64,000 bases of DNA, taken from positions 1 through 64,000 of the forward strand of contig NZ_FNOZ01000014.1 in assembly GCF_900107175.1 (NCBI RefSeq), given 5' to 3'. This stretch comes from Modestobacter sp. DSM 44400. GTDB taxonomy: Bacteria > Actinomycetota > Actinomycetes > Mycobacteriales > Geodermatophilaceae. The translations under genes and the position numbers were made by a program. This document shows, piece by piece, positions 46,960 through 55,731 of this stretch; position 1 is the stretch's first letter, and each line of letters begins with the position of its first letter. The notes beneath the pieces are model-generated. The model saw nothing but the letters and a program-made list of their open reading frames with translations, was not told the DNA's origin and did not search any database.

Positions 46960-47218
46960 AGACGATCTTCCCTGCGGTGCGGCCCTCGAGCATCCGCTCG
47001 AACCTCTCGCGGGCCCGGTCCAGCGGCAGCTCGACGTCGATCTCGGCGCGGACGCCGGTGACCCGGCACATCTGGATGAGGGAGTCCAGCTCGTCCCGGG
47101 TGCCCATCGTGGAACCGATGACCGACAACTGGGTGAGGAAGACCCGGTTCAGCTCGGCGCCGGGGTTGCAGCCGGTGGTCGCATCGCAGATGACGACGCC
47201 GCCGCCGAGGCGGTCAGT
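46949..47218 (-). pseudogene. C-terminal remnant of a zinc-binding quinone oxidoreductase
   Basis: Ninety codons read TDRLGGGVVICDATTGCNPG, AELNRVFLTQLSVIGSTMGT, RDELDSLIQMCRVTG and end PLDRARERFERMLEGRTAGK plus IVFTL, the unmistakable C terminus of a medium-chain dehydrogenase/quinone oxidoreductase. The N-terminal ~250 residues are missing: the frame runs directly into the end of the LysR gene at 47214. It marks a deletion or insertion junction. Confidence 0.8.
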
Positions 47219-48119
47219 CCGCTGTGCGTTGCAGCGGGGCGGGGATCACCGTGGGCACCCGCGCCTGGATGGCGGCTGCCGCAGCGCGGACCTCCGGACG
47301 ACGGAGGTTCTCCGGGCGGCCGCTCATCCAGTAGGTGAGCACGACCGTCGCCTCGTCGGGGAGCACCCGGACGAGGTCGGGCGAGCGTGCGGCGAGGTAG
47401 GCGGGGAGCAGGCCGATGCCTGCACCGGAACGCGTCATCTCCAGCTGCGCCAGCACGCTCGTGGCGCCCAGGACCTCGGCACGCTGCGGGAACAGTCGGT
47501 CCAGCAGGTCCAGCTCGACCACTTGGAGCATGGACTCCACGTAGTAGACCGGTCGGTGCGCCGCCAGCTCGGCGAGGTGGCGGGGGTGCCCGAGCCGGTC
47601 CAGGTGCTCCGCTGTCGCGAACAGGCCGAGCTCATAGTCGGCGAGCTTGCTCACCGCCAGCCGGCGGGAGGCTGGGCGGGTCACCCCGATGTCCAGGTCG
47701 GCCGCCGGGCCGTACGCCGGCGTCGGCCGGGTGACCGAGGTCAGCTCGAAGCTGACCAGCGGGTGGTCGACGTGCAGCTGGGCCAGGGCGGGCGCCACGA
47801 CGAGCACCCCGAACACCTCCGTGCAGGAGACCCGGACCAGGCCGTGCAGGTCGTCGTCAGCAGCCCGGCCGTCCGAACCCGGCAGCAGGGACAGCGCCGA
47901 CTCGAGAGCCTCGGCGGCCGCCAGCGCCTCCCGCCCGGCGGACGTCAGCTCCCAGCCGCCCACGGCCGAGACGACCAGGCGAACGCCGAGTGCGCGTTCC
48001 AGGGAACCCACCCGGCGGGCGACCGTGGTGTGGTTGACGCCCAGCATCGTCGCGGCAGCGGTGTAGGTGCGCGCCCGGGCCACGGCGAGTAGTACCAGCA
48101 GGTCATGCGGGTCGACCAG
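47214..48119 (-). CDS. LysR-family transcriptional regulator
   Basis: About 301 residues. The N-terminal winged HTH is LLVLLAVARARTYTAAATML, GVNHTTVARRVGSLERALGV; the effector domain follows, with PALAQLHVDHPLVSFELTSV and SGAGIGLLPAYLAARSPDLV. The start is uncertain. A strong GAGGAGG lies before codons CTG (48119) and GTC, while the nearest in-frame GTGs are at 48194 and 48200 without a good ribosome site. It is divergent from the valine-degradation operon and probably regulates it. Confidence 0.8.
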   Translation of the reverse strand: MVDPHDLLVLLAVARARTYTAAATMLGVNHTTVARRVGSLERALGVRLVVSAVGGWELTSAGREALAAAEALESALSLLPGSDGRAADDDLHGLVRVSCTEVFGVLVVAPALAQLHVDHPLVSFELTSVTRPTPAYGPAADLDIGVTRPASRRLAVSKLADYELGLFATAEHLDRLGHPRHLAELAAHRPVYYVESMLQVVELDLLDRLFPQRAEVLGATSVLAQLEMTRSGAGIGLLPAYLAARSPDLVRVLPDEATVVLTYWMSGRPENLRRPEVRAAAAAIQARVPTVIPAPLQRTAD

Positions 48120-48476
48120 GGTGCCCTCCTCGCCGTGTCGAGGTGCACATCCTTGCAGACTGCCAGTGCGCGCCTGCCCATCGACTGCATGCACCTGCAC
48201 CGGGAGGATGGTGGCAGCCGCCACAGCCTGCGCCGCCGGTCCTCGGGCCGGCGGGCAGCCTCGCCCGGAACGCGACGTGCGCCCGCACGCCTGCAGGAGG
48301 TCCCATGTCGCCCGACTCCCCGTCCCTCGTCGCTGGCCGGCTCGGCCATGCGCCGCGGCTGCGGCCGCGCCGTCGCCGACTGCCCTGACCCGAAAGGCTG
48401 CCCCGTGTCCCCTCGACGGCGTCCGACCGCGCCCCAGTTCACGACCACCGGCCCCGCCGCACCGGCGGTGGTCTGA
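48120..48476. other. 357-bp LysR/acyl-CoA dehydrogenase intergenic region
   Basis: No gene is supported here. It should hold the divergent promoters and LysR operators. A TGCATGCACCTGCAC segment near 48187-48200 is locally palindromic (TGCATGCA), but no clear T-N11-A pair stands out. The LysR N terminus would extend into it if the GTG at 48194 is used. Confidence 0.4.
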
Positions 48477-49616
48477 GTGTTCGCCCTCACCGAGGACCAG
48501 CGGGATCTCGCTGCCCTGGCCCGCGAGTTCGCGGCGGAGAACCTCGCTCCGCACGCGATCGAGTGGGACCGCGCCAAGCACTTCCCGGTCGACGTTCTCC
48601 AGCAGGCGGGGGAGCTGGGCATGGGCGGCATCTACGTACGCGAGGACGTCGGCGGGACGGGGCTGTCCCGGATGGACGCCGTCCTGATCATCGAGGCGCT
48701 GGCCACCGGCTGCCCGTCGATCGCCAGCTATGTGTCGATCCACAACATGGTCGCCTGGATGGTCGACCGCTACGGCAGCGACGACCAGCGCCTGCGCTGG
48801 CTGCCCGACCTCTGCTCGATGACCACGCTGGGCAGCTACTGCCTGACCGAGCCCGGGGCGGGCTCGGACGCTGCGGCACTGCGCACGCGCGCCGAGCGGG
48901 ACGGCGAGGAGTACGTGCTCACCGGCGTCAAGCAGTTCATCTCAGGTGCCGGCGCGGCGGGGCTGTACATCGTGCTGGCCCGGACCAGTGACGACGGGCA
49001 CCGGGGGATCAGCGCCTTCCTCGTCGAGCGCGACCAGCCGGGGGTCTCCTTCGGCCCGAACGAGGTCAAGATGGGCTGGAACGCCCAGCCCACCCGCCAG
49101 GTCGTGCTGGAGGGGGTGCGCGTGCCCGCCTCGTCCCGGCTCGGCGAAGAGGGAGAGGGCTTCCGGATCGCGATGTCCGGGCTCAACGGCGGCCGGCTCA
49201 ACATCGCGGCGAGCTCGCTGGGCGGGGCGGGTGCGGCGCTGCAGCAGACCCTGACCTACATGCGGGACCGGCGCGCGTTCGGCTCGCCCCTCACCGCGTT
49301 CCAGGCCCTGCAGTTCCAGGTCGCCGACATGGCGACCGAGCTGGAGGCCGCCCGCACGCTCCTGTGGCGGGCCGCCTCGGCGCTGGACGCGGGGGAGTCG
49401 GACGCCGTCCGGTTGTGTGCCATGGCCAAGCGCTTCGTCACCGACGTCGGCTTCGACGTGGCCAACCGGGCCCTGCAGCTGCACGGCGGCTACGGATACC
49501 TCGCCGAGTACGGCATCGAGAAGATCGTCCGAGACCTCCGGGTGCACCAGATCCTGGAGGGCACGAACGAGATCATGCGTGTCATCATCGGCCGCGAGCT
49601 GGTGGGACAGGCATGA
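48477..49616 (+). CDS. Acyl-CoA dehydrogenase, probably isobutyryl-CoA dehydrogenase
   Basis: 379 residues. FAD/substrate motifs are LGSYCLTEPGAGSDAAALRT, GVKQFISGAGAAGLYIVLA and RRAFGSPLTAFQALQFQVAD. The catalytic base is probably Glu361 in HQILEGTNEIMR. The GTG at 48477 opens the family-typical MFALTEDQRDLAALAREFAA. The three coupled genes after it encode hydroxyisobutyryl-CoA hydrolase, hydroxyisobutyrate dehydrogenase and an enoyl-CoA hydratase, the valine pathway after isobutyryl-CoA, which suggests the substrate. Confidence 0.9.
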   Translation: MFALTEDQRDLAALAREFAAENLAPHAIEWDRAKHFPVDVLQQAGELGMGGIYVREDVGGTGLSRMDAVLIIEALATGCPSIASYVSIHNMVAWMVDRYGSDDQRLRWLPDLCSMTTLGSYCLTEPGAGSDAAALRTRAERDGEEYVLTGVKQFISGAGAAGLYIVLARTSDDGHRGISAFLVERDQPGVSFGPNEVKMGWNAQPTRQVVLEGVRVPASSRLGEEGEGFRIAMSGLNGGRLNIAASSLGGAGAALQQTLTYMRDRRAFGSPLTAFQALQFQVADMATELEAARTLLWRAASALDAGESDAVRLCAMAKRFVTDVGFDVANRALQLHGGYGYLAEYGIEKIVRDLRVHQILEGTNEIMRVIIGRELVGQA

Positions 49617-50686
49617 GCGCCCCGACGGAGGACAGCCACGTCCTGGTCCAGGTCGAGGGCGGCATCGGTCACCTCACGCTCAACCGGCCCCGGGCGATCA
49701 ACGCGCTCTCGCACGACATGGTGCGCGTGGTCCAGGCGGCGCTGGACGAGTGGGAGCACGATGACGCGGTCACCGCGGTGCTGGTCGACGGTGCCGGCGA
49801 GCGCGGGCTGTGCGCCGGGGGTGACATCCGCGCCATCTACGACGACGCCCGCGCCGGCGGCGACGCATCGGCCCGGTACTGGGCCGACGAGTACCGGATG
49901 AACGCCCACGTCGCCCGCTACGGCAAGCCCGTGGTCGCCTTGATGGACGGCATCGTGATGGGTGGGGGAGTGGGGCTGGCCGGGCACGCCAGCCACCGGG
50001 TCGTGCGCGAGGACTCCGTGGTGGGCATGCCCGAGGTCGGGATCGGCTTCGTCCCCGACGTCGGCGGCACCTGGCTGCTCGCCCGGGCACCCGGGGAGCT
50101 GGGCACCCACCTGGCCCTCACGACCGACCGCATGGACGCCGGTGACGCCATCCACTGCGGCTTCGCCGACGCCTTCGTCCCCCAGGCCCGCCGCGACGAA
50201 CTGGTCGCCGCGATCCGCGACGTCGGGCCGGACCAGGCCCTCCGGGACCTCGCGACGGCGCCGCCGGCGAGCGGGCTCGCCGGCCACCGGTCGTGGATCG
50301 ACGAGTGCTACGCGGCCGACCACGTGGAGACCGTCCTCCAGCGGCTCGACAGCCGCGGGGAGGAGGCGCCGTCCGCGGCTGCCGGACGATTGCGTGCCTG
50401 GTCGCCGACCTCGCTGAAGGTGACCCTCCGGGCGCTGCGTGCGGCCCGGGGCGACGCGTCCCTCGGGGACACCCTGGTCCGTGAGTACCGCATCTCCTGT
50501 CGATGCCTCCGCGGGCACGACTTCCCCGAGGGCATCCGAGCCCAGGTCGTCGACAAGGACCGCACCCCCCACTGGGAGCCGGCGCGCCTGACCGAGGTGT
50601 CCGACGACGCCGTCGACACGTACTTCGCGCCGCTCGGCGACGAGGAACTCACGCTGACGCCGACCACCAGGAGGAACCACCCGTGA
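49613..50686 (+). CDS. 3-hydroxyisobutyryl-CoA hydrolase
   Basis: 357 residues, crotonase fold. It has [39 protein letters not shown] (oxyanion hole), [20 protein letters not shown], and [20 protein letters not shown] with the catalytic Glu/Asp pair. The extra C-terminal ~100 residues with [18 protein letters not shown] and [20 protein letters not shown] separate it from simple hydratases. The ATG overlaps the dehydrogenase stop by 4 bp. Confidence 0.92.
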   Translation: MSAPTEDSHVLVQVEGGIGHLTLNRPRAINALSHDMVRVVQAALDEWEHDDAVTAVLVDGAGERGLCAGGDIRAIYDDARAGGDASARYWADEYRMNAHVARYGKPVVALMDGIVMGGGVGLAGHASHRVVREDSVVGMPEVGIGFVPDVGGTWLLARAPGELGTHLALTTDRMDAGDAIHCGFADAFVPQARRDELVAAIRDVGPDQALRDLATAPPASGLAGHRSWIDECYAADHVETVLQRLDSRGEEAPSAAAGRLRAWSPTSLKVTLRALRAARGDASLGDTLVREYRISCRCLRGHDFPEGIRAQVVDKDRTPHWEPARLTEVSDDAVDTYFAPLGDEELTLTPTTRRNHP

Positions 50687-51606
50687 CAGAGACACCGCGC
50701 GCCGTCGGCTTCATCGGTCTGGGGAACATGGGCGGTCCGATGGCGGCCAACCTGGTCGCCGCGGGTCACGCAGTGACCGGGTTCGACCTTTCGCCGGAGG
50801 CCAACGACGCCGCCCGCGCGGCGGGCGTTCCCATCGCCGGGTCCGCAGCCGAGGCGGTGGCCTCGGCCGAGTACGTCATCACCATGCTGCCGGCCGGACG
50901 CCACGTGCTGGGGGCCTACCAGGGCGAGGACGGACTGCTGGCCGCCGCTCCGGCCGGAACGCTGTTCATCGACTGCTCGACCATCGACGTCGCCGACGCC
51001 CGGACCGCCGCCGCGGCCGCGCAGGCCGCCGGCCACCGGGCCATCGACGCCCCCGTCTCCGGGGGTGTCGCGGGTGCCAGCGCCGGCACGTTGACCTTCA
51101 TGGTCGGCGGGTCCGAGGAGGACATCGAGGCGGCCGAGCCGCTGCTCACGGTCATGGGCCGCAAGACCGTGCACTGCGGTGGTCCCGGCGCCGGCCAGGC
51201 CGCCAAGTTGTGCAACAACATGATCCTCGGCATCTCGATGATCGCCGTGAGCGAGGCCTTCGTCCTCGGCGAGGCGCTGGGCCTGTCGAACCAGGCGCTG
51301 TTCGACGTCTCCTCGACCGCGACCGGCCAGTGCTGGGCGCTCACCACGAATTGCCCGGTGCCCGGTCCGGTCCCGGCCAGCCCGGCCAACCGCGACTACC
51401 AGGCCGGGTTCGCCGCGGCCCTGATGGCCAAGGACCTGGGGCTGGCCGCCGACGCGGTGACCAGCAACGGCGTGCAGGCCACCCTCGGCCTGGCGGCCGC
51501 CGACATCTACCGGCAGCTCGCCGACGGGGAGCTGGCCGGACAGGACTTCTCCACGGTGATCAACCGGATCCGCGGGAACTCCGGCGCCGGGGCGGCCGAC
51601 GCATGA
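50683..51606 (+). CDS. mmsB: 3-hydroxyisobutyrate dehydrogenase
   Basis: 307 residues, beta-hydroxyacid dehydrogenase. The NAD motif is [16 protein letters not shown], the substrate motif [20 protein letters not shown], and the catalytic lysine is in [18 protein letters not shown] at 50683 follows CCAGGAGG and overlaps the hydrolase stop by 4 bp. It oxidises 3-hydroxyisobutyrate to methylmalonate semialdehyde. The next enzyme (mmsA) is not in the window. Confidence 0.93.
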   Translation: MTETPRAVGFIGLGNMGGPMAANLVAAGHAVTGFDLSPEANDAARAAGVPIAGSAAEAVASAEYVITMLPAGRHVLGAYQGEDGLLAAAPAGTLFIDCSTIDVADARTAAAAAQAAGHRAIDAPVSGGVAGASAGTLTFMVGGSEEDIEAAEPLLTVMGRKTVHCGGPGAGQAAKLCNNMILGISMIAVSEAFVLGEALGLSNQALFDVSSTATGQCWALTTNCPVPGPVPASPANRDYQAGFAAALMAKDLGLAADAVTSNGVQATLGLAAADIYRQLADGELAGQDFSTVINRIRGNSGAGAADA

Positions 51607-52379
51607 ACGAGCCCACCACGATCTCACTCGAGCGGCACGACCGGGTCGCCCTGGTCCGGCTGAACCGGCCGAAGGCGCTGAACGCGCTGAACACCCAGCT
51701 GATGCACGAGCTGACCGACGCCGTCGCCGAGCTGGACCGCGACCCCGGCGTCGGCGCGATCGTTCTCACCGGCTCGGCGAAGGCGTTCGCGGCCGGCGCC
51801 GACATCAAGGAGATGCAGCCCAAGGAGTTCTCCGACGTCTACGCGGCGGACTGGTTCTCCGAGTGGGACCGGCTGAGCCAGGTCCGGACGCCACTGGTGG
51901 CCGCGGTGGGTGGCTACGCCCTGGGTGGCGGCTGCGAGCTGGCGATGCTCTGCGACATCCTGCTGGCCGCCGACACGGCGACGTTCGGCCAGCCGGAGAT
52001 CAAGCTCGGCGTCATCCCCGGCATCGGCGGCTCGCAGCGGCTCACCCGGGCCATCGGTAAGGCCAAGGCCATGGAGCTGTGCCTGACCGGCCGGACCATG
52101 GGCGCGGAGGAGGCCGAACGGGCCGGGCTCGTCTCCCGGATCGTCCCCGCCGACGACCTCGTGCGCGAGGCGCTGGAGTTGGCCGCGGTGATCGCCGGCA
52201 TGTCCCTGCCGGTCGCCATGATGGTCAAGGAGAGCGTCAACCGCGCCTTCGAGACGACCCTCGCGGAGGGCGTTCGTTTCGAGCGTCGCCTCTTCCACGC
52301 GACGTTCGCGACGGCCGACCAAAAGGAGGGCATGGCCGCGTTCGTGGAGAAGCGGACCCCGGTCTTCCGGCACCGCTGA
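51603..52379 (+). CDS. Enoyl-CoA hydratase
   Basis: 258 residues. It has [33 protein letters not shown] (oxyanion hole), [18 protein letters not shown], and [20 protein letters not shown] with the two catalytic glutamates. It is the hydration step for methacrylyl-CoA in the valine operon, coupled to mmsB by an ATGA overlap. It ends the operon, just before a strong hairpin. Confidence 0.94.
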   Translation: MNEPTTISLERHDRVALVRLNRPKALNALNTQLMHELTDAVAELDRDPGVGAIVLTGSAKAFAAGADIKEMQPKEFSDVYAADWFSEWDRLSQVRTPLVAAVGGYALGGGCELAMLCDILLAADTATFGQPEIKLGVIPGIGGSQRLTRAIGKAKAMELCLTGRTMGAEEAERAGLVSRIVPADDLVREALELAAVIAGMSLPVAMMVKESVNRAFETTLAEGVRFERRLFHATFATADQKEGMAAFVEKRTPVFRHR

Positions 52380-52384
52380 CGCCC

Positions 52385-52419
52385 GCGGTACCCGCTTCGG
52401 CGCCGAAAGCGGGTACCGC
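52385..52419. terminator. Terminator between the valine operon and selD
   Basis: GCGGTACCCGCTT (52385-52397) pairs perfectly with AAGCGGGTACCGC (52407-52419) around a 9-nt loop that is itself rich in GGCGCC. It serves the convergent ends of the hydratase gene and selD. Confidence 0.85.
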
Positions 52420-52470
52420 CGTAACTCCGCTCCTCGGTCGCTGGCGCTCCCGGCGATGCTCCCGCGGCTG

Positions 52471-53478
52471 TCAGCGGACGATGACCGTGAACTCCGTCTG
52501 CGCGATGAACTCGCCGATCACCGGAGCGCCGGGGACCTCGCCGCCCAGCAGCAGCCCGCCGGAGGTCTGTGCGTCGGCCAGCAGCAGTGCCTCGTCCTCG
52601 CCGACCGCCGACAGGTCCGTGTGCGGCCGGACCCAGTCCAGGTTGCGCCGGGTCCCGCCGGAGACCCAGCCGTCGGCCAGCGCCTGCCGGGCCCCGGTCA
52701 GGTACGGGACGGCGGCTGCGTCGACGACGGCGGTCACCCCGCTGGCCCGGGCCATCTTGTGCAGGTGCCCGAGCAACCCGAACCCGGTGACGTCGGTGCC
52801 GGCGCGGATGCCCGCGGCCACGGCGGCCCGGCCGGCCTCGGCGTTGAGCGCGGTCATCGAGGCGACCGCCTCCGCCGACACCTCGCCGGTGTTCTTGTGC
52901 CGGCTGTTGAGCACGCCGACGCCGAGCGGCTTGGTCAGCGACAGCGCCGTCCCGGCCACCGCCGCGTCGTTGCGGATCAGCCGGTCCAGGTCGACCAGGC
53001 CGGTGACGGCCATACCGTACTTGGGCTCCGGGTCGTCGATGGAGTGCCCGCCGCCGACGTGGCAGCCGGCCTCGTGGGCGACCTCCAGCCCGCCGCGCAG
53101 GACCTCGGCGGCGAGCTCGGCGGGCAGCACGTCACGCGGCCAGCCCAGCAGGTTCACCGCAACGACCGGGGTGCCGCCCATGGCGTAGACGTCGGAGAGC
53201 GCGTTGGCCGCGGCGATCCGGCCGAAGGTGTAGGCGTCGTCGACCACCGGGGTGAAGAAGTCGGTGGTCAGCACCAGCCCCTGGCCGCCGGCGATCCGGA
53301 CCACCGCGGCGTCGTCCCCGTCGTCCAGGCCGACGACCAGTTCGGCGGCCGGGTCGGTCGGCTCTGTGCCGGCGAGCCCGGCGACCACGGCTTCCAGCTC
53401 GCCGGGCGGGATCTTGCAGGCACAGCCGCCGCCGTGGGCGTACTGGGTCAACCGGACGGGGGAGGCGAGCGCGGTCAT
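52471..53478 (-). CDS. selD: Selenide, water dikinase (selenophosphate synthetase)
   Basis: 335 residues. It makes selenophosphate from selenide and ATP for SelA. The N-terminal LTQYAHGGGCACKIPPGEL has the catalytic position as Cys, so this SelD is not itself a selenoprotein. It also shows LTTDFFTPVVDDAYTFGRIA, HVGGGHSIDDPEPKYGMAVT and FGLLGHLHKMA. The ATG at 53478 lies 6 nt after TACCGT on the minus strand (53490-53485), so it is probably leaderless. It is the first gene of the selenocysteine island and is divergent from the ABC importer. Confidence 0.95.
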   Translation of the reverse strand: MTALASPVRLTQYAHGGGCACKIPPGELEAVVAGLAGTEPTDPAAELVVGLDDGDDAAVVRIAGGQGLVLTTDFFTPVVDDAYTFGRIAAANALSDVYAMGGTPVVAVNLLGWPRDVLPAELAAEVLRGGLEVAHEAGCHVGGGHSIDDPEPKYGMAVTGLVDLDRLIRNDAAVAGTALSLTKPLGVGVLNSRHKNTGEVSAEAVASMTALNAEAGRAAVAAGIRAGTDVTGFGLLGHLHKMARASGVTAVVDAAAVPYLTGARQALADGWVSGGTRRNLDWVRPHTDLSAVGEDEALLLADAQTSGGLLLGGEVPGAPVIGEFIAQTEFTVIVR

Positions 53479-53592
53479 GACAGCACGGTAGGTCGTCCGG
53501 ACGACGGTCGCCGCATCCCCGGTTCGGGACGGCGCTGGACACAACTGCATCTCGCGTTGCCGATCTGTGTCCGGGATCGCGTCCCGTGCCGT

Positions 53593-53604
53593 TATCTTCT
53601 GCCC
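53593..53604 (+). promoter_or_regulatory. -10 element TATCTT of a leaderless transcript
   Basis: TATCTT (53593-53598) lies 6 nt before a GTG at 53605, the same geometry as other starts in the window and the best -10 match in the selD-ABC intergenic region. No clear -35 box is seen. Confidence 0.55.
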
Positions 53605-53811
53605 GTGAGTACGCGCAACGGGGTGCGGGACGGCCGCGGCCCTCTCGTCGACCCCGCACCGGGTCGTCGTCGGAAGTTCGACCCATGGACACCTGACGGC
53701 GGTCCTGCGGCCCCGGCCGCCCGGCACGCTGCTCCACGGTCGGCCGGGACGTCCCCGGCGCGGGCAGGGGGGCGGTCCCGGATGGGTCTGGAGACGTCAT
53801 GGCGTCGGTAG
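53605..53811 (+). CDS. Possible leaderless small ORF ahead of the ABC importer
   Basis: 68 codons from the GTG that follows TATCTT: VSTRNGVRDGRGPLVDPAPG, then basic and alanine-rich sequence ending GLETSWRR and a TAG that overlaps the permease gene by 13 bp. There is no recognised domain. It may be a leader peptide whose translation couples to the permease, or simply the untranslated 5' part of the ABC mRNA with a fortuitous frame. TAG termination is notable because TAG is recoded here, but no SECIS-like hairpin follows. Confidence 0.3.
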   Translation: MSTRNGVRDGRGPLVDPAPGRRRKFDPWTPDGGPAAPAARHAAPRSAGTSPARAGGRSRMGLETSWRR

Positions 53812-54770
53812 CGGCGCCGCCGATGGAGGTCCCCGGCGCTGCGCCCGGCTCCCCGCCGGCCCCGCGCGCCCGGACCCGCCGCCGGCGGCGGCCCAGCCGG
53901 CGGAACCGGCGCGACTACCTGGTCTTCCTCGCCTTCGCTGCGCCCAACCTGCTGCTCATCGCGTTCTTCACCTACCGGCCGCTGTTCTCCAACATCTACT
54001 ACTCGACGCTGAACTGGACCCTCGGTTCGCCCTACGCGACCCCGATCGGGCTGGGCAACTACCAGGAGTTCTTCAGCTCCCCGGGCACCGGTCGGATCCT
54101 GACCACGACCCTGGTGTTCACCGTCGCCACCGTCGGCGGGTCGATGGTCCTGGGGCTGCTGGTCGCCCTCGCGCTGAACCGGCGGGTGCGCGGCGGCGGG
54201 TTCGCCCGGGCCGCGGTGTTCTCCCCGTTCGTGCTGTCCGGGGTGGGTGTCGGGCTGGTCTGGCTGTTCATCTTCGACCCGGTGGTCGGCGTCCTCGGTG
54301 CGATCCTGCGGGCCTTCGGCAGCTCCAGCCCGCAGTGGTTCAACGACCCGACGCTCAGCCTGGTCATGGTGATCATCGTCTACGTCTGGAAGAACCTGGG
54401 CTACGCCGCGGTGATCTACCTCGCCGGTCTGCAGTCGATCAACAAGGACCTGCTCGAGGCCGCCGCGATCGACGGCGCCAGCTCCCGGCGCACCTTCTTC
54501 TCGATCGTGCTGCCGCTGCTGTCGCCGACCACCTTCTTCCTGCTGGTCACCACCATGCTCAACTCGCTGCAGGCCTTCGACCTGCTCCGCATCATGACGC
54601 CGCTGGGCCGGGGGACGACGACGCTGATCTTCGACGCATACCTGCAGGCCTTCGGCGGCTCCAACCGGGCCGGCTACTCCGCGACGGTGTCCACGGTGCT
54701 CTTCGCGCTGCTGGTGCTGTTGACGGTCTTCCAACTGACCGTCCTCGAGCGCCGGGTGCACTACCGGTGA
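53799..54770 (+). CDS. Carbohydrate ABC transporter permease 1 (UgpA/MalF type)
   Basis: 323 residues. A basic, proline-rich cytoplasmic N terminus (~38 residues) is followed by six membrane helices. The EAA loop EAAAIDGASSRRTFFSIVLP contacts the ATPase. YRPLFSNIYYSTLNW and GLGNYQEFF are typical of the sugar/glycerol-phosphate class. It overlaps the second permease by 4 bp. No ATPase is encoded, so a shared MsiK/UgpC-type ATPase from elsewhere is expected. Confidence 0.92.
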   Translation: MASVAAPPMEVPGAAPGSPPAPRARTRRRRRPSRRNRRDYLVFLAFAAPNLLLIAFFTYRPLFSNIYYSTLNWTLGSPYATPIGLGNYQEFFSSPGTGRILTTTLVFTVATVGGSMVLGLLVALALNRRVRGGGFARAAVFSPFVLSGVGVGLVWLFIFDPVVGVLGAILRAFGSSSPQWFNDPTLSLVMVIIVYVWKNLGYAAVIYLAGLQSINKDLLEAAAIDGASSRRTFFSIVLPLLSPTTFFLLVTTMLNSLQAFDLLRIMTPLGRGTTTLIFDAYLQAFGGSNRAGYSATVSTVLFALLVLLTVFQLTVLERRVHYR

Positions 54771-55675
54771 CCGCGCTGCTGGACCCCACCGACCCTCGAC
54801 CGGCCGAGCAGACGTCGGAGCCCCGCCGGTCCGGGCCGCTGTCGCGGAGGAACCTGGTCGCCACGATCACCACCGGCTACCTGCCGATCCTGCTGGCCAC
54901 CGCGGTCGTCGTCCTCCCACTGGTGTGGATGGCGCTGGCCTCGTTCAAGAGCCCGGGGGAGCTGCTCACCCAGCGCCCCAGCGTGCTGCCGGACTCCTTC
55001 GCGCCCACGAACTACACCGACGCCGCACGCAGCGTGCCGTTCGGGCGGCTGTTCCTAAACTCGGCGATCGTCACCGTGGTCGGCGCCGGGCTGAAGGTCG
55101 TGCTGGCGGTGCTCACCGCGTACGCGCTGGTCTTCGTCCGCTTCCCCGGCAAGCGGATCATCTTCATCCTCGTGCTGGCCACGCTGATGGTCCCGCCGCA
55201 GGTTTCCGTGCTGCCCAACTACGTGCTGATCAGCAGCCTCGGTGGGCAGGACACCTACTGGGGGATCATCCTGCCGGGCCTGGGCACCGGGTTCGCCACG
55301 TTCCTGCTGCGCCAGCAGTTCCTCAGCCTGCCGCTGTCGATCCTGGAGGCCGCCGAGATCGACGGCGCGAGCCACTGGCGCCGGCTCACCCGGATCGTGG
55401 TGCCGATCTCCACGCCGGCCATCGCCACCGTCGCGCTGGTCAACATCGTCTTCGAGTGGAACGAGTACCTCTGGCCGCTGGTCATCGTCTCCGACCCGCA
55501 CATGATGACCCTGCCGGTCGGGCTGACCCTGCTGGCCAACAGCGAGAGCGGGGCGGACTCCTACGGGATCGTCATGGCCGGCACCGTGCTGGTGCTCGTC
55601 CCGGTGCTGGTCGTCTTCGCCGCCTTCCAGCGCTACATCGTCTCCGGGCTGACCCAGGGGGCCGTCAAGGACTGA
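54767..55675 (+). CDS. Carbohydrate ABC transporter permease 2 (UgpE/MalG type)
   Basis: 302 residues, six helices. It has WMALASFKSPGELLTQRPSV and LPDSFAPTNYTDA, then the EAA loop EAAEIDGASHWRRLTRIVVP, and FEWNEYLWPLVIVSDP near the end. GTG at 54767 overlaps the first permease stop (GTGA). It forms the translocation pore with permease 1. Confidence 0.92.
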   Translation: MTALLDPTDPRPAEQTSEPRRSGPLSRRNLVATITTGYLPILLATAVVVLPLVWMALASFKSPGELLTQRPSVLPDSFAPTNYTDAARSVPFGRLFLNSAIVTVVGAGLKVVLAVLTAYALVFVRFPGKRIIFILVLATLMVPPQVSVLPNYVLISSLGGQDTYWGIILPGLGTGFATFLLRQQFLSLPLSILEAAEIDGASHWRRLTRIVVPISTPAIATVALVNIVFEWNEYLWPLVIVSDPHMMTLPVGLTLLANSESGADSYGIVMAGTVLVLVPVLVVFAAFQRYIVSGLTQGAVKD

Positions 55676-55731
55676 CGACTCCCGCTTCCGGCCCAGCCAC
55701 CACTCCGCCCCATCCGTCCTCAGGAGACCCC

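Noticed and set aside
52471-53478. SelD as a selenoprotein
   Set aside because: The catalytic position reads HGGGCACK with an ordinary Cys codon; there is no TAG or TGA in the frame.
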